DNA of 64,000 nucleotides from Runella defluvii (GCF_014195535.1 NZ_JACIBY010000011.1:186001-250000), one strand, 5' to 3'; positions 1-9,190 are shown, counted from the first letter of the stretch. Notes: generated by a model from the sequence alone, not told the origin. Translations and numbers: made by a program.

Positions 1-419
1 GGTGTACCACATTCTTTGGCACGTTTAAATGCCAAATCAGCTCTTTCCAACAAAGCTTCGTGGTTGGCGTTAGGCCCTACTGATTTGATACTTCCTGGAA
101 TAAACGACACATACGAACGCAACGGTACACCCGTCGTTTTGAGTGCTTCGACGTTTTTGGCGTATTGTTCGTCGCCCCCTTTGTCAGGAATCAAGAAACG
201 ACCCACGTTTTCTTCAACGTACGAATAACCAATGCTTTTGAGCAGCGCCGCTTTGTCGTAGGACGTACAAATACCCAACGGCAGCGAAAGTTTGCGGCTT
301 TCTTCCGCCCAAAGTGCCGCCTCTGCCAAAGAACTTGATGCAAGGATGCTTCCAACGGCTCCTGCGCCTAATTTTAAGAAATCTCGACGGCTACTCGTCG
401 TGTGTTGTAGTGGTTTCAT
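1..419 (-). CDS. Tat-exported sugar phosphate isomerase/epimerase-like TIM barrel protein, C-terminus cut by window edge
   Basis: Reading back from the ATG at 419 gives about 139 residues with no stop before the window edge. Residues 11-12 are the twin arginines of an SRRDFLK Tat motif, followed by a hydrophobic stretch rich in Ala, Gly and Ser. The mature part starts with KLSLPLGICTSYDKAALLKS and continues with YVEENVGRFLIP, typical of the xylose isomerase-like TIM barrel family (AP_endonuc_2). It begins 54 bases after the stop of the glycoside hydrolase upstream, so the two are probably co-transcribed in sugar breakdown. Substrate unknown; the catalytic half is missing here. Confidence 0.85.
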   Translation of the reverse strand, partial: MKPLQHTTSSRRDFLKLGAGAVGSILASSSLAEAALWAEESRKLSLPLGICTSYDKAALLKSIGYSYVEENVGRFLIPDKGGDEQYAKNVEALKTTGVPLRSYVSFIPGSIKSVGPNANHEALLERADLAFKRAKECGT

Positions 420-473
420 TCGATGCAAGGGATTATAGGTAACAGAAGGCACAAAGCCTGTTTTTTTTACTAT

Positions 474-2768
474 TTATTTCGACACAATTACATCCGACAA
501 GCGCGATGCGGGGGTCACTTTTAGGTCTTCCATCACCCCATTTTTGATACGGCCTTCAATCGTCGTTTGGTAGGGTGCGTGTAACTTAAACGTGGCATTC
601 CAGTCTTTGGGCCATGCTGGCAGCAAAACTATTTTTCGACCGTCGGTTTGCAACAGCATTTCTTGCAGCCCAATCATAGCCGAACCACCCCAATTATGGT
701 CGGGCGTCCAGTCAAACCCTGGCCCCCAAAAGGTTGGGAAACGTAAGTCGGCATCTTTAAATTTGTTTCGAGTAAGTTCAGCGGCCTCTTCTACTAACCC
801 AAGTCGCGCCGCAAAAATGTTGTGCTGACGCCAGCCCACGTGACTTTTATATTTCTGAACGTGCGGGTCGTAGCGATAGGTATTTTGGGCAACTTCCAAC
901 TCAGGCTTTCCGACCCCATACAGCCCCCACGGAAACACGGGATACAACTGCGGCGCTTCGGAGTTTTGTACCCGCATCCACGCCACGGCGGGGGCCAGGG
1001 TTTTATATCCGTCGATTTCCTGCAAAGGCAAGGGAGGCAAACGTTCCAGCATAGTCGTCCACTTTTGGCGTTGGGAAGTGGGCAAATAATAATCGGGAAG
1101 CTCAAGCATACGCGTCAAAATCACCTTCAAAGCCGAAATCACCGTGGTCGAATTGTAGGTCATTTTGTACGTTTCACAAGCCGAGCTTGGGTAAAACACA
1201 TACTGACCTTTTTCATCGAATGCCTTGGTGCCGCGTTGCTTAGCGAGCCCTTGGTAATGTTCATCAAAAAACGTCAGGCAGCTTTCGATAAAAGGCACGT
1301 ACGTTTGAATATTCCGTCCTTCATAACGCTCTGTTTCGAGCATCATCAAACAAAACTCAAACACCGTATCCCATTGGTATTCGAGCCACGCGTTGTATTC
1401 CATTCCTGCATCGTAACCTTCGGGGCGCTTGTAGCCGTACTCAAAGGGATTGGGCAAACCAAAATTTTCGATTTGCTCCGTAAAACACGCCCCATTGTGG
1501 TTCCAATACACTTTTGAACGCAGCTCGGCATTGGTCTGCGAACGCAAGTAAAAGTAAAATTGGGGTTTCATCAACTCAAAATCGCCGCTTTTGAGCATCG
1601 GAAAATACACCAATCGCTGGTTTTGGGCAGTCATAGTTCCTCCACCCCACAAGCGAAAATCGGGCGTGTGATTGTATTTTTTATCCACAAATTGTGGGTC
1701 AAATGTGAATAACCCACCGTTAAATTTCGTAGGCCATTGCCCAAAGGCATTGCAGCCCAGTTGGTAGCGAAAAAGGTGGTAATTGCGCGAAATAGTGCTG
1801 TCTTTTCCCTCAATAAAAATGTAGCTTCGTTCCCAAAACTGTTTCCACCAAGCACGGGTCTGCGCCAAGGCTGTTTGTTGGGTTCGGGTAACTTCTTGCT
1901 GTCGGCGGACTACCGTACTTTCCCATTCAGCGAGGGTGGAGGTGGGTGCTGTGTTCAGCACTACTTCTAGGTGTTCGGTACGAACGGGACGCGGGGTTTC
2001 TAGGTTCCACGCCTTAAAATCAGTATCAAGGTATTTACCCGTGGTAATGCCCGCAGGCCGCATAGTGCGGGAACGCACCGCTCCCCCAAACGTATTGTTT
2101 TTGATGGGGTTATACAGTTTTGATTTCACCGATTCCATCCCTTCAAGCTGCACCGTAAAATCAAAAAGAGTGGGTACATCGTCGCGGTTTCGGTGGTAAA
2201 ACCACAGTTCGTTGCCACGAAAAGCGATTTCGTCTTTGTACGTTTTTAGGTCAAATTTCTGGGGTGTTTTGTAGGAGTTTTCGCGAATGGCCGTTCCTTG
2301 CACCAAACGGTCTTCGTACCGCCACGATTCGTACGCGGCTTTGATATTGACGGCTTTGTCACTTTGCAACTCCGCGTGCACCACCGAACGAAACACGTCC
2401 ACCCACAAGTGCAAGCGCGTTTTACCGCCACTTATATACACACCGCCGTCTTGAAGCCGCAGTTCTTGCTTAAAATCAGGGCCTGTAAACGGATTAGGAG
2501 ACAAACGAAGGCGTACCCGCCCCAGTTTGAGCATGGCGTTGTTTTCGTCGAACGTACCACTTTGGGAAAGGTAAAAAAGAACGTCGCCGTCTTCGACCCA
2601 CACATTCAAGCCGACATCTCCCCCACCACAAGGCATGGATTCGGATGAGTTTTTACTGGGAGTCTTCCAAACAACGTTGTAGTTGGCCAATTGAGCAGGT
2701 TGGGCCAAGGTAGAAAGGCAAATTCCCCAACCAAAAACGACCAAAAGTAGATGGGTTCGTAGCGTCAC
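474..2768 (-). CDS. Secreted DUF5703 / GH95-like glycoside hydrolase
   Basis: 764 residues with a signal peptide ending near LSTLAQ (about residue 22). The N-terminal 300 residues look like the DUF5703 beta-sandwich. The rest resembles the (alpha/alpha)6 barrel of GH95-type enzymes, including a closing section like theirs (GLQEMLLQTDGRKIVLLPAW, then PKDW). The expected role is cleavage of a plant or algal oligosaccharide in the periplasm or at the cell surface; the substrate cannot be read from sequence. The start is GTG; I see no in-frame ATG nearby. A Tat-signal TIM-barrel isomerase gene follows 54 bases downstream, consistent with a small sugar-utilisation unit. Confidence 0.8.
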   Translation of the reverse strand: MTLRTHLLLVVFGWGICLSTLAQPAQLANYNVVWKTPSKNSSESMPCGGGDVGLNVWVEDGDVLFYLSQSGTFDENNAMLKLGRVRLRLSPNPFTGPDFKQELRLQDGGVYISGGKTRLHLWVDVFRSVVHAELQSDKAVNIKAAYESWRYEDRLVQGTAIRENSYKTPQKFDLKTYKDEIAFRGNELWFYHRNRDDVPTLFDFTVQLEGMESVKSKLYNPIKNNTFGGAVRSRTMRPAGITTGKYLDTDFKAWNLETPRPVRTEHLEVVLNTAPTSTLAEWESTVVRRQQEVTRTQQTALAQTRAWWKQFWERSYIFIEGKDSTISRNYHLFRYQLGCNAFGQWPTKFNGGLFTFDPQFVDKKYNHTPDFRLWGGGTMTAQNQRLVYFPMLKSGDFELMKPQFYFYLRSQTNAELRSKVYWNHNGACFTEQIENFGLPNPFEYGYKRPEGYDAGMEYNAWLEYQWDTVFEFCLMMLETERYEGRNIQTYVPFIESCLTFFDEHYQGLAKQRGTKAFDEKGQYVFYPSSACETYKMTYNSTTVISALKVILTRMLELPDYYLPTSQRQKWTTMLERLPPLPLQEIDGYKTLAPAVAWMRVQNSEAPQLYPVFPWGLYGVGKPELEVAQNTYRYDPHVQKYKSHVGWRQHNIFAARLGLVEEAAELTRNKFKDADLRFPTFWGPGFDWTPDHNWGGSAMIGLQEMLLQTDGRKIVLLPAWPKDWNATFKLHAPYQTTIEGRIKNGVMEDLKVTPASRLSDVIVSK

Positions 2769-2871
2769 GATGAAAGGCAGGATTAAGAAATAACAAAGGT
2801 TGAGTCCAAAAATACCTCATTGCTCTCAGCCTCCCGTCCTGCTACCTCCTGTATGGCGTGGGTTTCTCCAC

Positions 2872-2995
2872 AAGCGTCGCGTCGGTTTTGAAGCGTCGCG
2901 TCGGTTTTGAGAAACCGACGTCACGGGCGTGCTGGTGGTTTCTCAAGTGGTGCTGGTGGTTTCTCAAAACCACCACTGAGGTTTCTCAAAACCTC
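2872..2995. repeat. Cluster of TGAG/CTCA-loop hairpins with solitary arms
   Basis: Three perfect hairpins fill this gap: arm CGTCGGTTT with loop TGAG (2899-2920), arm TGGTGGTTT with loop CTCA (2954-2975), and arm GAGGTTT with loop CTCA (2978-2995). Each is preceded by, or close to, a lone copy of a left arm: bases 2872-2891 repeat as 2891-2910, and the second hairpin's left arm also appears alone near 2930-2947. None has a T-run behind it, so these are not ordinary terminators. They belong to the wider family described in the findings. Confidence 0.9.
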
Positions 2996-3012
2996 GCTTC
3001 AAGACACGCAAA

Positions 3013-3774
3013 TCATTTTTTCCAACACACATACACGTTCTCATCCGCCATAAGTCCGTAGCGTTTCCAGTCGATTTCTTGCACGTAAGCACTTACTTCT
3101 ACCCTAAAACCTGCGGCGGCAAGGCGGTCGGCATAGTCGCGGCCATAACGGCGAACGTGCTGGTGAGCACCCGCGATGCGTTTCCGTTCTTCGGGCGTCA
3201 GGTGCTGCGTTTCTACCGTTTTTTCCATCGAATTATTCACCGCGCCTTGAATAATGGCGTAGCCTTCGGGTTTGAGAACCCGATAAATCTCGCGCATTCC
3301 TTGGGCATCGTCAGGCACAAGTTCAAAGACGTGGTTACAAATCACGACGTCGAACGTGTTATCGGGAAATTGAATATCCGTCACCGACATAACGTGATCG
3401 GGCAACACCCCGATGGCGTCGATGTAGGTCGTCATCAAATCGGCTGTTTCGTACTGAAGTTGGGGGTGCTTACGGATTTGGTCGTGCAGGCATTTTTCGG
3501 GGGCAAAGTGCAGAATTCGTTTTTTCCCCGTAAAAAAATCGGTCTTATTTTTCAAATACAAATACACCAAACGGTGGCGTTCGAGCGACTTACAGGTATA
3601 ACAAAGGGCATTGGGGCGGTTGAAAGGCAAAAATTGGCTATACGTACTTCCACAAATGGGGCACTCGACGTCATTGCCTAATCCATATACTGCGGCTTGC
3701 GCCGAGGCTTGTAATGCTCTTAGTTGTTTGCGGCCTGCGGGGCCAATCACCGTTTTGAGAAATGCTTTCAACAC
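3013..3774 (-). CDS. SAM-dependent methyltransferase with N-terminal zinc ribbon
   Basis: About 253 residues. A likely zinc ribbon lies at the N-terminus (C39-P-I-C42 and C59-Y-T-C62 counted from the TTG at 3777). A class I methyltransferase fold follows, with FDVVICNHVFELVPDD as the conserved strand-4 region of the Methyltransf_11 group. The usual glycine-rich first motif is degenerate (ILHFAPEKCLHDQI). Proteins of this layout are often encoded near polysaccharide genes, but the substrate is unknown. The start is unclear: TTG at 3777 and GTG at 3774 are both in frame, and I chose GTG. Hairpin repeats lie on both sides of the gene. Confidence 0.8.
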   Translation of the reverse strand: MLKAFLKTVIGPAGRKQLRALQASAQAAVYGLGNDVECPICGSTYSQFLPFNRPNALCYTCKSLERHRLVYLYLKNKTDFFTGKKRILHFAPEKCLHDQIRKHPQLQYETADLMTTYIDAIGVLPDHVMSVTDIQFPDNTFDVVICNHVFELVPDDAQGMREIYRVLKPEGYAIIQGAVNNSMEKTVETQHLTPEERKRIAGAHQHVRRYGRDYADRLAAAGFRVEVSAYVQEIDWKRYGLMADENVYVCWKK

Positions 3775-3803
3775 CAATAGTGGGTTTTGTTTTTAAATGA
3801 ATA

Positions 3804-3896
3804 CGTCGGGGTATGAGTACCCCGACGCACTTTTTTGGTACCCCGATGAGTTTTTTGGTACCCCGATGAGTTTTTATACTACCCCGACGTACTTTT
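3804..3896. repeat. TGAG-loop hairpin followed by tandem solitary right arms
   Basis: A perfect hairpin (arm CGTCGGGGTA, loop TGAG, 3804-3827) is followed by three further copies of only its right arm, TACCCCGA, spaced 20-21 bases apart and joined by T-rich linkers. The whole array fills the gap between two minus-strand genes. Confidence 0.9.
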
Positions 3897-4823
3897 TTAC
3901 ACCGTAAAGCTATCCGACTCTAGGTAGGCTTTAATGAGTGCCTCTTCGCCTTCTTTGCCTGGCTTGGAGTTTCCGTGTTCCATTCCAAAAATGAAGTTTT
4001 GATTGTTGGCCTTCATTTTGGTGTAAATATGTTTGAACACGTTTTTATAGTTGATTTCGCCCGTCGTTGGTTCTTTACGTCCTGGGTTATCACCGATTTG
4101 GAAATACCCGATTTCGGACCAGCACCAGTCGATGTGCGGAATGATGTGCCCTTCGGTTTTCTGCATGTGATAAATATCAAACAAAATCTTGCACGCGGGA
4201 CTATTCACCCCACGGCAAATTTCGTAGGTTTGGTCAGAGGTTTGCAAAAACAAATTGGGACTATCGCTCAAGGGTTCCAACACCATCGTCAAACCGTGAG
4301 GAGCCAAAATATCTGCCCCTCGGCGAAGCGCATCAATTACGTGTCCCGTTTGAATTCCAATCGGAAGGTTACGTTCAAAATCGCCCGGTACGACCGTCAT
4401 CCACTTGGCATTGCAGCGTTTGGCGGTTTCTACGGCGCGCTTACAGCCATCCAAGAAAATATCAATGTGTGCTTGTTTGCCCGCCGCGAGGGTATTCTGA
4501 GAATTTCCTCCTTTGTCCACCACAAACACGCCCATGGTCATTCCCAACTTCGCCAATGTTTCGCCGATTTTGGTTTGTATTTCCACTGGGCGTCCCATCA
4601 TACCGTTGTCTTCCAAGGCCGTGAAGCCATTGTCGGCCATGAACTTAAGTTGGTCGATAAGGTCTTTACCCGCACTGTTTTGAAACATGCCAAAGTGAGG
4701 GGCATAGGCCAATTTAAAATTATTTTTTGCTTTAGGAGTCGTAGTATTAGCCGTGGCTACACCGCTCACTAGCGTAGCTGCCGAAGCCGAGACAGCAGTT
4801 TTTACAAAATCGCGACGAAACAT
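3897..4823 (-). CDS. Tat-exported hydroxypyruvate isomerase-like TIM barrel protein
   Basis: 308 residues from the ATG at 4823, chosen because it puts the Tat motif FRRDFVKT at residues 2-9, followed by a small-residue hydrophobic segment; a longer upstream reading adds 13 residues without family support. The mature part fits the hydroxypyruvate isomerase/AP_endonuc_2 family: LAYAPHFGMF, a strand with LEPLSDSPN (Glu likely a metal ligand), FDIYHMQKTEGH (Asp and His ligands) and a late FGMEHGNSKPG. Export to the periplasm suggests a role in sugar processing rather than glyoxylate metabolism proper. Substrate unknown. Confidence 0.85.
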   Translation of the reverse strand: MFRRDFVKTAVSASAATLVSGVATANTTTPKAKNNFKLAYAPHFGMFQNSAGKDLIDQLKFMADNGFTALEDNGMMGRPVEIQTKIGETLAKLGMTMGVFVVDKGGNSQNTLAAGKQAHIDIFLDGCKRAVETAKRCNAKWMTVVPGDFERNLPIGIQTGHVIDALRRGADILAPHGLTMVLEPLSDSPNLFLQTSDQTYEICRGVNSPACKILFDIYHMQKTEGHIIPHIDWCWSEIGYFQIGDNPGRKEPTTGEINYKNVFKHIYTKMKANNQNFIFGMEHGNSKPGKEGEEALIKAYLESDSFTV

Positions 4824-4883
4824 AAGTAGTTGTAGATTATAAGGTGCTGCCTCCAAAAGCAAAACAACGTTTTTTTCTAATCT

Positions 4884-5432
4884 TTACGAAACTTGGGGTT
4901 TCTTTAATTCTGCCTTGATTTCCGTCAAAATATCCCTAATCTCTCGTAATAATTCGGCATTGTCATTGGATGAAGTAGCAGCCGAGGGCGCATTTTTGGC
5001 CATGATTCTTTTTTCTCGCTGGCGTAAAATTAAGCTCCGTAATTCTTGGGCATTCACGATTCCAATCAGCTGCATATCGTGGGCTTGGCCTGCGCTCTGA
5101 CCTGCGGTTTCAAATTTTAAAATACAAAGATGAAAATACCGTAAAAGTGGCCCTTCTACAAAGGTTACATCTTGAATATTTTCCAACGGGATGGTTTTTT
5201 CGACTTGAACAAGAATCCCCTTTTTAAAGCGAATAACCGTTTCGGTAAGTTCACACTCTAGTTTATCATAATAGTGCTGGGCCCACCACTGGCCTATTCC
5301 TAAAAACCAAAACGGGATAAGTACAATCCCGAAAACAGTGGCCAACATGATAGAGGCCACATAAAGCATCATGTAAGGCTTTACCAGTTTGTTAAACTCG
5401 GATTTGAAAAGGACAGTATCGGATGTTTCCAT
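4884..5432 (-). CDS. PH domain-containing membrane protein (bPH2, YdbS-like)
   Basis: 182 residues. Two hydrophobic segments near residues 20-50 are followed by a bacterial PH-like domain (LECELTETVIRFKKGILVQ then TIPLENIQDVTFVEGPLLRY), the typical pattern of the YdbS/bPH2 family. The C-terminal 50 residues are charged, with a short predicted coiled coil (ELLREIRDILTEIKAELKK). No enzymatic role is expected; these proteins are thought to act at the membrane. It lies 30 bases downstream of the histidine kinase gene on the same strand, so the two may be co-transcribed. Confidence 0.8.
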   Translation of the reverse strand: METSDTVLFKSEFNKLVKPYMMLYVASIMLATVFGIVLIPFWFLGIGQWWAQHYYDKLECELTETVIRFKKGILVQVEKTIPLENIQDVTFVEGPLLRYFHLCILKFETAGQSAGQAHDMQLIGIVNAQELRSLILRQREKRIMAKNAPSAATSSNDNAELLREIRDILTEIKAELKKPQVS

Positions 5433-5462
5433 AAAATAGCGGCGGTTAAGGCTTAAAAACGA

Positions 5463-6845
5463 TTAAATATGCGGGAGTACTACTTCAAACGTGCTTCCTA
5501 CATCCAGTTGGCTCGTTACTTTTATGGTACCGCGGTGCATGTCCACAATCCTACGGCATACCGACAACCCAATGCCGTATCCTCGAAAAGTAGTAGCGTT
5601 TTTGGCACGATAAAGTGGTTCAAAAATCCGCTGGGTTTCGTTTTCAGGGATGCCAATTCCTCGGTCGGTGACTCGAATGTAGCAATTTTGTTCGTCAAAG
5701 CCGATTTTTACATCGGCGCGTTTGTCTGGCGAATATTTGCAGGCATTGTCCATCAAATTATTAAGTACCGTTTTGAGCAAAGGTGCATTTCCAAGGACGG
5801 TAATGTCCTGCTCATTTTCGGGAATATCTTCAAAATCAATGTGAATCTGGTAGTCGGTGCGGAGGCTTTGAAGTTCTTCTTGGGTTTGAAACACCAGCTC
5901 ATCCAAACGAATGGACTGAAAGCTCATCGTACGTTCTTCTTTTTTTTCCGATTGCGCCAGCTGTAACAGACTGTTAGTCAACTGAATCAGCCGTTGCGCA
6001 TCGTTCAGAAGCGAGTCCAAGACTTTTTGATACTCCTCGGGCGTACGTTCTTTTTCCAGCGCTATTTGAATTTCGGATTTTAAGCCCGCAAGTGGTGTAC
6101 GAAGTTCGTGGGAAGCATTGGACACAAAACTCCGTTGAAAATCGAAAGATTGTTCCAAACGCTGAAGCATTTGGTTGAAATTGATGGCCAATTGCGCCAA
6201 TTCGTCTTGGCGATTGCCTTCATTCAACTGTTTTCGCAAGTTATAAGCCGTGATGGTGCTAATCTCGCGGTTCATATCCGACAAGGGTTTTAGCGACTGT
6301 CCCGCAAAAATAAAGCCCAACACAATCGTGATGAGAATACCGAACAAAAAGCTATAAATCAACGAGTCTCGCAGGCGTTGAAGCTGGGTATTTCCCAGTT
6401 CATCCTCGGCCGAAGTCATCAGTACCAATTCTCCTTTTTCGGGGTGGGTGTACATCAAACCTGCCACCAACAGTTTCCCATTGGCGGTTTCGACGTATTT
6501 CTTTTTCCGAACAGATTTTAATAAATCGGCATTGTAATAATAATTTTCGGCGCTGTCGGGGTCGTAGCTGGCATACACGATTTTGTCTTCGTCGTTAAAC
6601 ATCAACACCTTCTCGCCGTAGAGTTTCGACAAGGTTTCTTTGTCGAGAATTTTCAGGATTTTCTTGTTGTTCGCCGCGATTTTCACCAGCAAGTCGGCCC
6701 GCGTTAGGGCGCGGTCGCACAAGTTTTTGTAGAACTCGTCTTTACGATTTTGCTCCGCCACGTAATAAAACGACACCGAAAATGTGGCCAAAATGGCGGC
6801 AATAATTACCGTAAATTGAAGGGCTATTTTGGTCCTGATTTTCAT
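5463..6845 (-). CDS. Two-component sensor histidine kinase (orphan)
   Basis: 460 residues. A transmembrane helix at residues 8-30 and another near 165-185 flank a periplasmic sensor region of about 130 residues. A HAMP linker follows, then the HisKA dimer with phospho-accepting His near residue 246 (SNASHELRTPL), and a HATPase domain with N box NNLMDNACKYSPDK, G1 VTDRGIGIP and G2 GYGIGLSVCRRI. All catalytic motifs are intact. No response regulator gene is adjacent; the only regulator in the window is 40 kb away (47592-48293) and a link is speculative. Signal unknown. Confidence 0.93.
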   Translation of the reverse strand: MKIRTKIALQFTVIIAAILATFSVSFYYVAEQNRKDEFYKNLCDRALTRADLLVKIAANNKKILKILDKETLSKLYGEKVLMFNDEDKIVYASYDPDSAENYYYNADLLKSVRKKKYVETANGKLLVAGLMYTHPEKGELVLMTSAEDELGNTQLQRLRDSLIYSFLFGILITIVLGFIFAGQSLKPLSDMNREISTITAYNLRKQLNEGNRQDELAQLAINFNQMLQRLEQSFDFQRSFVSNASHELRTPLAGLKSEIQIALEKERTPEEYQKVLDSLLNDAQRLIQLTNSLLQLAQSEKKEERTMSFQSIRLDELVFQTQEELQSLRTDYQIHIDFEDIPENEQDITVLGNAPLLKTVLNNLMDNACKYSPDKRADVKIGFDEQNCYIRVTDRGIGIPENETQRIFEPLYRAKNATTFRGYGIGLSVCRRIVDMHRGTIKVTSQLDVGSTFEVVLPHI

Positions 6846-6871
6846 TCGTTTATGCGATTTTATGCCTTTAT

Positions 6872-6925
6872 AACCTCTCGAAACTCTAATATAACCCCTC
6901 GAAAGTTCAAAACTTTCGAGGGGTT
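6872..6925. repeat. CAA-loop hairpin with a solitary left arm
   Basis: A perfect 15-bp stem (left arm AACCCCTCGAAAGTT) closes on the three-base loop CAA at 6893-6925. A degenerate copy of only the left arm, AACCTCTCGAAACT, sits just before it at 6872-6885. It lies between two minus-strand genes. No T-run follows in the direction of transcription, so plain termination is not obvious. Confidence 0.85.
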
Positions 6926-6928
6926 GCT

Positions 6929-7693
6929 TTACCCAAACAACGTCGTTACAACATCTTTGAGCTTCGAGAGTGTTTTTGCTCCTTTACCAGGCTCTACTAC
7001 CTGTTTTCCCCATTCGTACCACACGCCATCGCCTAGGTTAAAATACAATCCATTTCGCTTGGGTTTTTGACTTGAGGCATTGTCGGTGAGCCAGTTAGGC
7101 GCATATACCGTTTCCATCAACGAAGGCAGTTCTTGCCACGGATAAAAACGCAATGATGTTTTTCCATCCACCACGCGCTTGACTTGTGCCGTCCTTGTGC
7201 GAAACGACGCCGTCAACTGTGCTTCTCTGGTTCCTTGCGAAGTCGCGTCAATGACCTGCATTTCAAACGGGCGTTCTTTCTCCGATGTTTCATAAATCGC
7301 CTGAAGCAATTCTTGGGCAAAATAGAGCCAATCTTCGGTGTTTTTGGGTTGACCTTTTTTCGTCGTGTCCGTTTCCCACTCTAGGGTCAGAAAGTCCAAT
7401 TCTTCGTCTTGAAGCATACTGCCTCCCATCTGGGTTTTCTTGAGGACTTTTTCAAGCTCGTCAGACCACACTTTTTCAAGTGTTCCTTTCCACTGATAAT
7501 CATCATTATCGGTAAATCCTTCGGCTTCAATTTCATCGGCATCGAGTTCGTCGCGGTGGGTATATGTCAATTTTAAATCGACATTAATGGTTTGCTCAGT
7601 CGGAAGAATGCGCAATACGTAGCGATATGAGTAAGGCGGCGGAAGTTGCGCCGAAGTTTCAAATTGGATAGTCAGTTTACGAAAAGTTGCCAT
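6929..7693 (-). CDS. Conserved hypothetical protein
   Basis: 254 residues, no signal peptide or membrane helix, acidic in the first half (DELDADEIEAEGFTDNDDY). I do not recognise a domain. The mixture of alternating hydrophobic and charged residues and aromatic motifs (LRFYPWQELP, GLYFNLGDGVWYEWGK) suggests a soluble mostly-beta protein. The start codon directly follows the menE stop (7693/7694), so it is almost certainly the third gene of a Rieske-menE operon. A role near menaquinone synthesis is possible by location only. Confidence 0.75.
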   Translation of the reverse strand: MATFRKLTIQFETSAQLPPPYSYRYVLRILPTEQTINVDLKLTYTHRDELDADEIEAEGFTDNDDYQWKGTLEKVWSDELEKVLKKTQMGGSMLQDEELDFLTLEWETDTTKKGQPKNTEDWLYFAQELLQAIYETSEKERPFEMQVIDATSQGTREAQLTASFRTRTAQVKRVVDGKTSLRFYPWQELPSLMETVYAPNWLTDNASSQKPKRNGLYFNLGDGVWYEWGKQVVEPGKGAKTLSKLKDVVTTLFG

Positions 7694-8740
7694 TTAGCGT
7701 ATATTTTCCTCAAAGGTACGGCGCTTATCTACTTTGCCCGTGGGTGTTTCTACAAATTTTTTAACAAAATACACCTTTTTAGGAAGTTCGTAGGTCAAAA
7801 GCTCAGGTATTAATCTCGTTTGAAGTAGTTCGCTATCAAGCTTTTTTTCACTTTCTACTACTAAAATCAGCTTTTGTCCTAAGCGTTCGTCGGGTTCCGA
7901 CCACGCAAAAAACCGCGAAGCGATCAGCCCCGTTTTTTCAACGGCACGTTCTACTTTCTCCAGCTGAATTTTGACTCCTCCCGAATTAATAATGTTATCA
8001 GCGCGCCCCACTATGATGAACTTTCGGGATTCTAAAAACTCCACCACATCGTTGGTTTGAATCCATTGGTGGTTGGTTACTGCCCCGCACAGACGAAGGC
8101 AGCCGCGTTCGTCGGTAGCGGCTTTAACTCCTTCCAACAGCCAATAACTATCCGTTGCCTCGGCTCCGTTTAGCCTTCGTAGCGCCACATGCGATACCGT
8201 TTCGGTCATGCCATAGGTACTAAATACAGGCACGCTAAGCCGCTGAATACCTTCGAGCAATTGTTCAGAAACAGGAGCTCCTCCCACAATGATAACGCCC
8301 AAGGTATTTAGAACCGAGGCTTGTACTGCATCCAACATTGCTTGCAATTGGAGCGGCACTACCGCCACAAAATCTATTGCTAAATCATGGGGCAGCGCAG
8401 CAAACGGCTGCGAGGAAGGCGCGACGATGTGCATCGTTAGCCCCAATTCCATTCCACGCACGAGCATCATCGTTCCTGCAATGTAACCCACATTGAGGCA
8501 CACCAACGCTTGCTGCCCCGCCCGCAAATCCAACGCACGCTGCGTAACACGGGCACTGGCTTGCATTTGGGCGCGCGTCAAGGTAATAGGCTTAGGAGTG
8601 CCCGTCGAACCCGAGGTATGCAGCACAAAAGTTTCTTGCCCCGAGGCGTACAAACGACAAAACTCCCACGCCTGTCGAAAATAAGCATCCTCGGGCGCGG
8701 GAGTTTCAAAAATATGTTGGGGTACTAAAGTATAAAACAT
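7694..8740 (-). CDS. menE: o-Succinylbenzoate-CoA ligase (short Bacteroidota type)
   Basis: 348 residues of the acyl-adenylate-forming family. The P-loop signature is FVLHTSGSTGTPKPITLT; the adenine/ATP region is FSTYGMTETVSHVALRR; a C-terminal GRADNIINSGGVKIQLEKVE hinge and a late PTGKVDKR lysine (the adenylation Lys) are all present. The short length without a large N-terminal lobe is common for MenE in Bacteroidota. It would activate o-succinylbenzoate with CoA in menaquinone synthesis. The presence of menA at 13.9 kb supports this, though no other men genes lie beside it. A different acyl-CoA ligase is the alternative. Confidence 0.8.
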   Translation of the reverse strand: MFYTLVPQHIFETPAPEDAYFRQAWEFCRLYASGQETFVLHTSGSTGTPKPITLTRAQMQASARVTQRALDLRAGQQALVCLNVGYIAGTMMLVRGMELGLTMHIVAPSSQPFAALPHDLAIDFVAVVPLQLQAMLDAVQASVLNTLGVIIVGGAPVSEQLLEGIQRLSVPVFSTYGMTETVSHVALRRLNGAEATDSYWLLEGVKAATDERGCLRLCGAVTNHQWIQTNDVVEFLESRKFIIVGRADNIINSGGVKIQLEKVERAVEKTGLIASRFFAWSEPDERLGQKLILVVESEKKLDSELLQTRLIPELLTYELPKKVYFVKKFVETPTGKVDKRRTFEENIR

Positions 8741-8743
8741 AGA

Positions 8744-9190
8744 CTAAGGGTAAATACGAATATCGCCCGTCGATGGGTCGTACGAGGTTTTGTAGCGCGT
8801 CAACGGCTTAGTGGCTGGCCCCGTTTGCACTTCTCCCTCGCTCGAAAACACGGAGCCGTGGTTGGGACACAGAAAAGTATTGTTTGAGACAATGTAGTTG
8901 ACCGCCGTTCCTTCGTGCGTACAGGCTTGCGAAACCGCGATAAACCCACCCTGCTGCGTACGTGCAATGATTACTCCGTTGGTTCTTACAAAACCTCCTG
9001 CATTGCGCAAGGCCGTAAATGTACCATTATTGACGTTCACAGAAAAATCAGTGGGAGTCGTCGGATTGGGATCGGGACTGGCGCCTGTATTACATCCCGA
9101 CAAACACTGTTGAAGTACGATAGCTCCAAAACTCACCCCCACTAGGCGAAAAAACTCTTTTCGGTCAATCGTCGTTGCTTCCGTTTCCAT
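8744..9190 (-). CDS. Rieske [2Fe-2S] lipoprotein/Tat-like protein
   Basis: 148 residues. An N-terminal hydrophobic segment ends in LQQCLSGC, which could be a lipobox, giving a protein anchored outside the inner membrane. The Rieske cluster ligands are complete: CTHEGT (Cys and His) and CPNHGS (Cys and His), 19 residues apart, followed by a GEVQTGPATKPLTRY loop as in arsenite oxidase or cytochrome b6f-like Rieske domains. Partner unknown; its stop is 3 bases before the menE start, so co-transcription suggests a link to quinone-dependent electron transfer. Confidence 0.9.
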   Translation of the reverse strand: METEATTIDRKEFFRLVGVSFGAIVLQQCLSGCNTGASPDPNPTTPTDFSVNVNNGTFTALRNAGGFVRTNGVIIARTQQGGFIAVSQACTHEGTAVNYIVSNNTFLCPNHGSVFSSEGEVQTGPATKPLTRYKTSYDPSTGDIRIYP

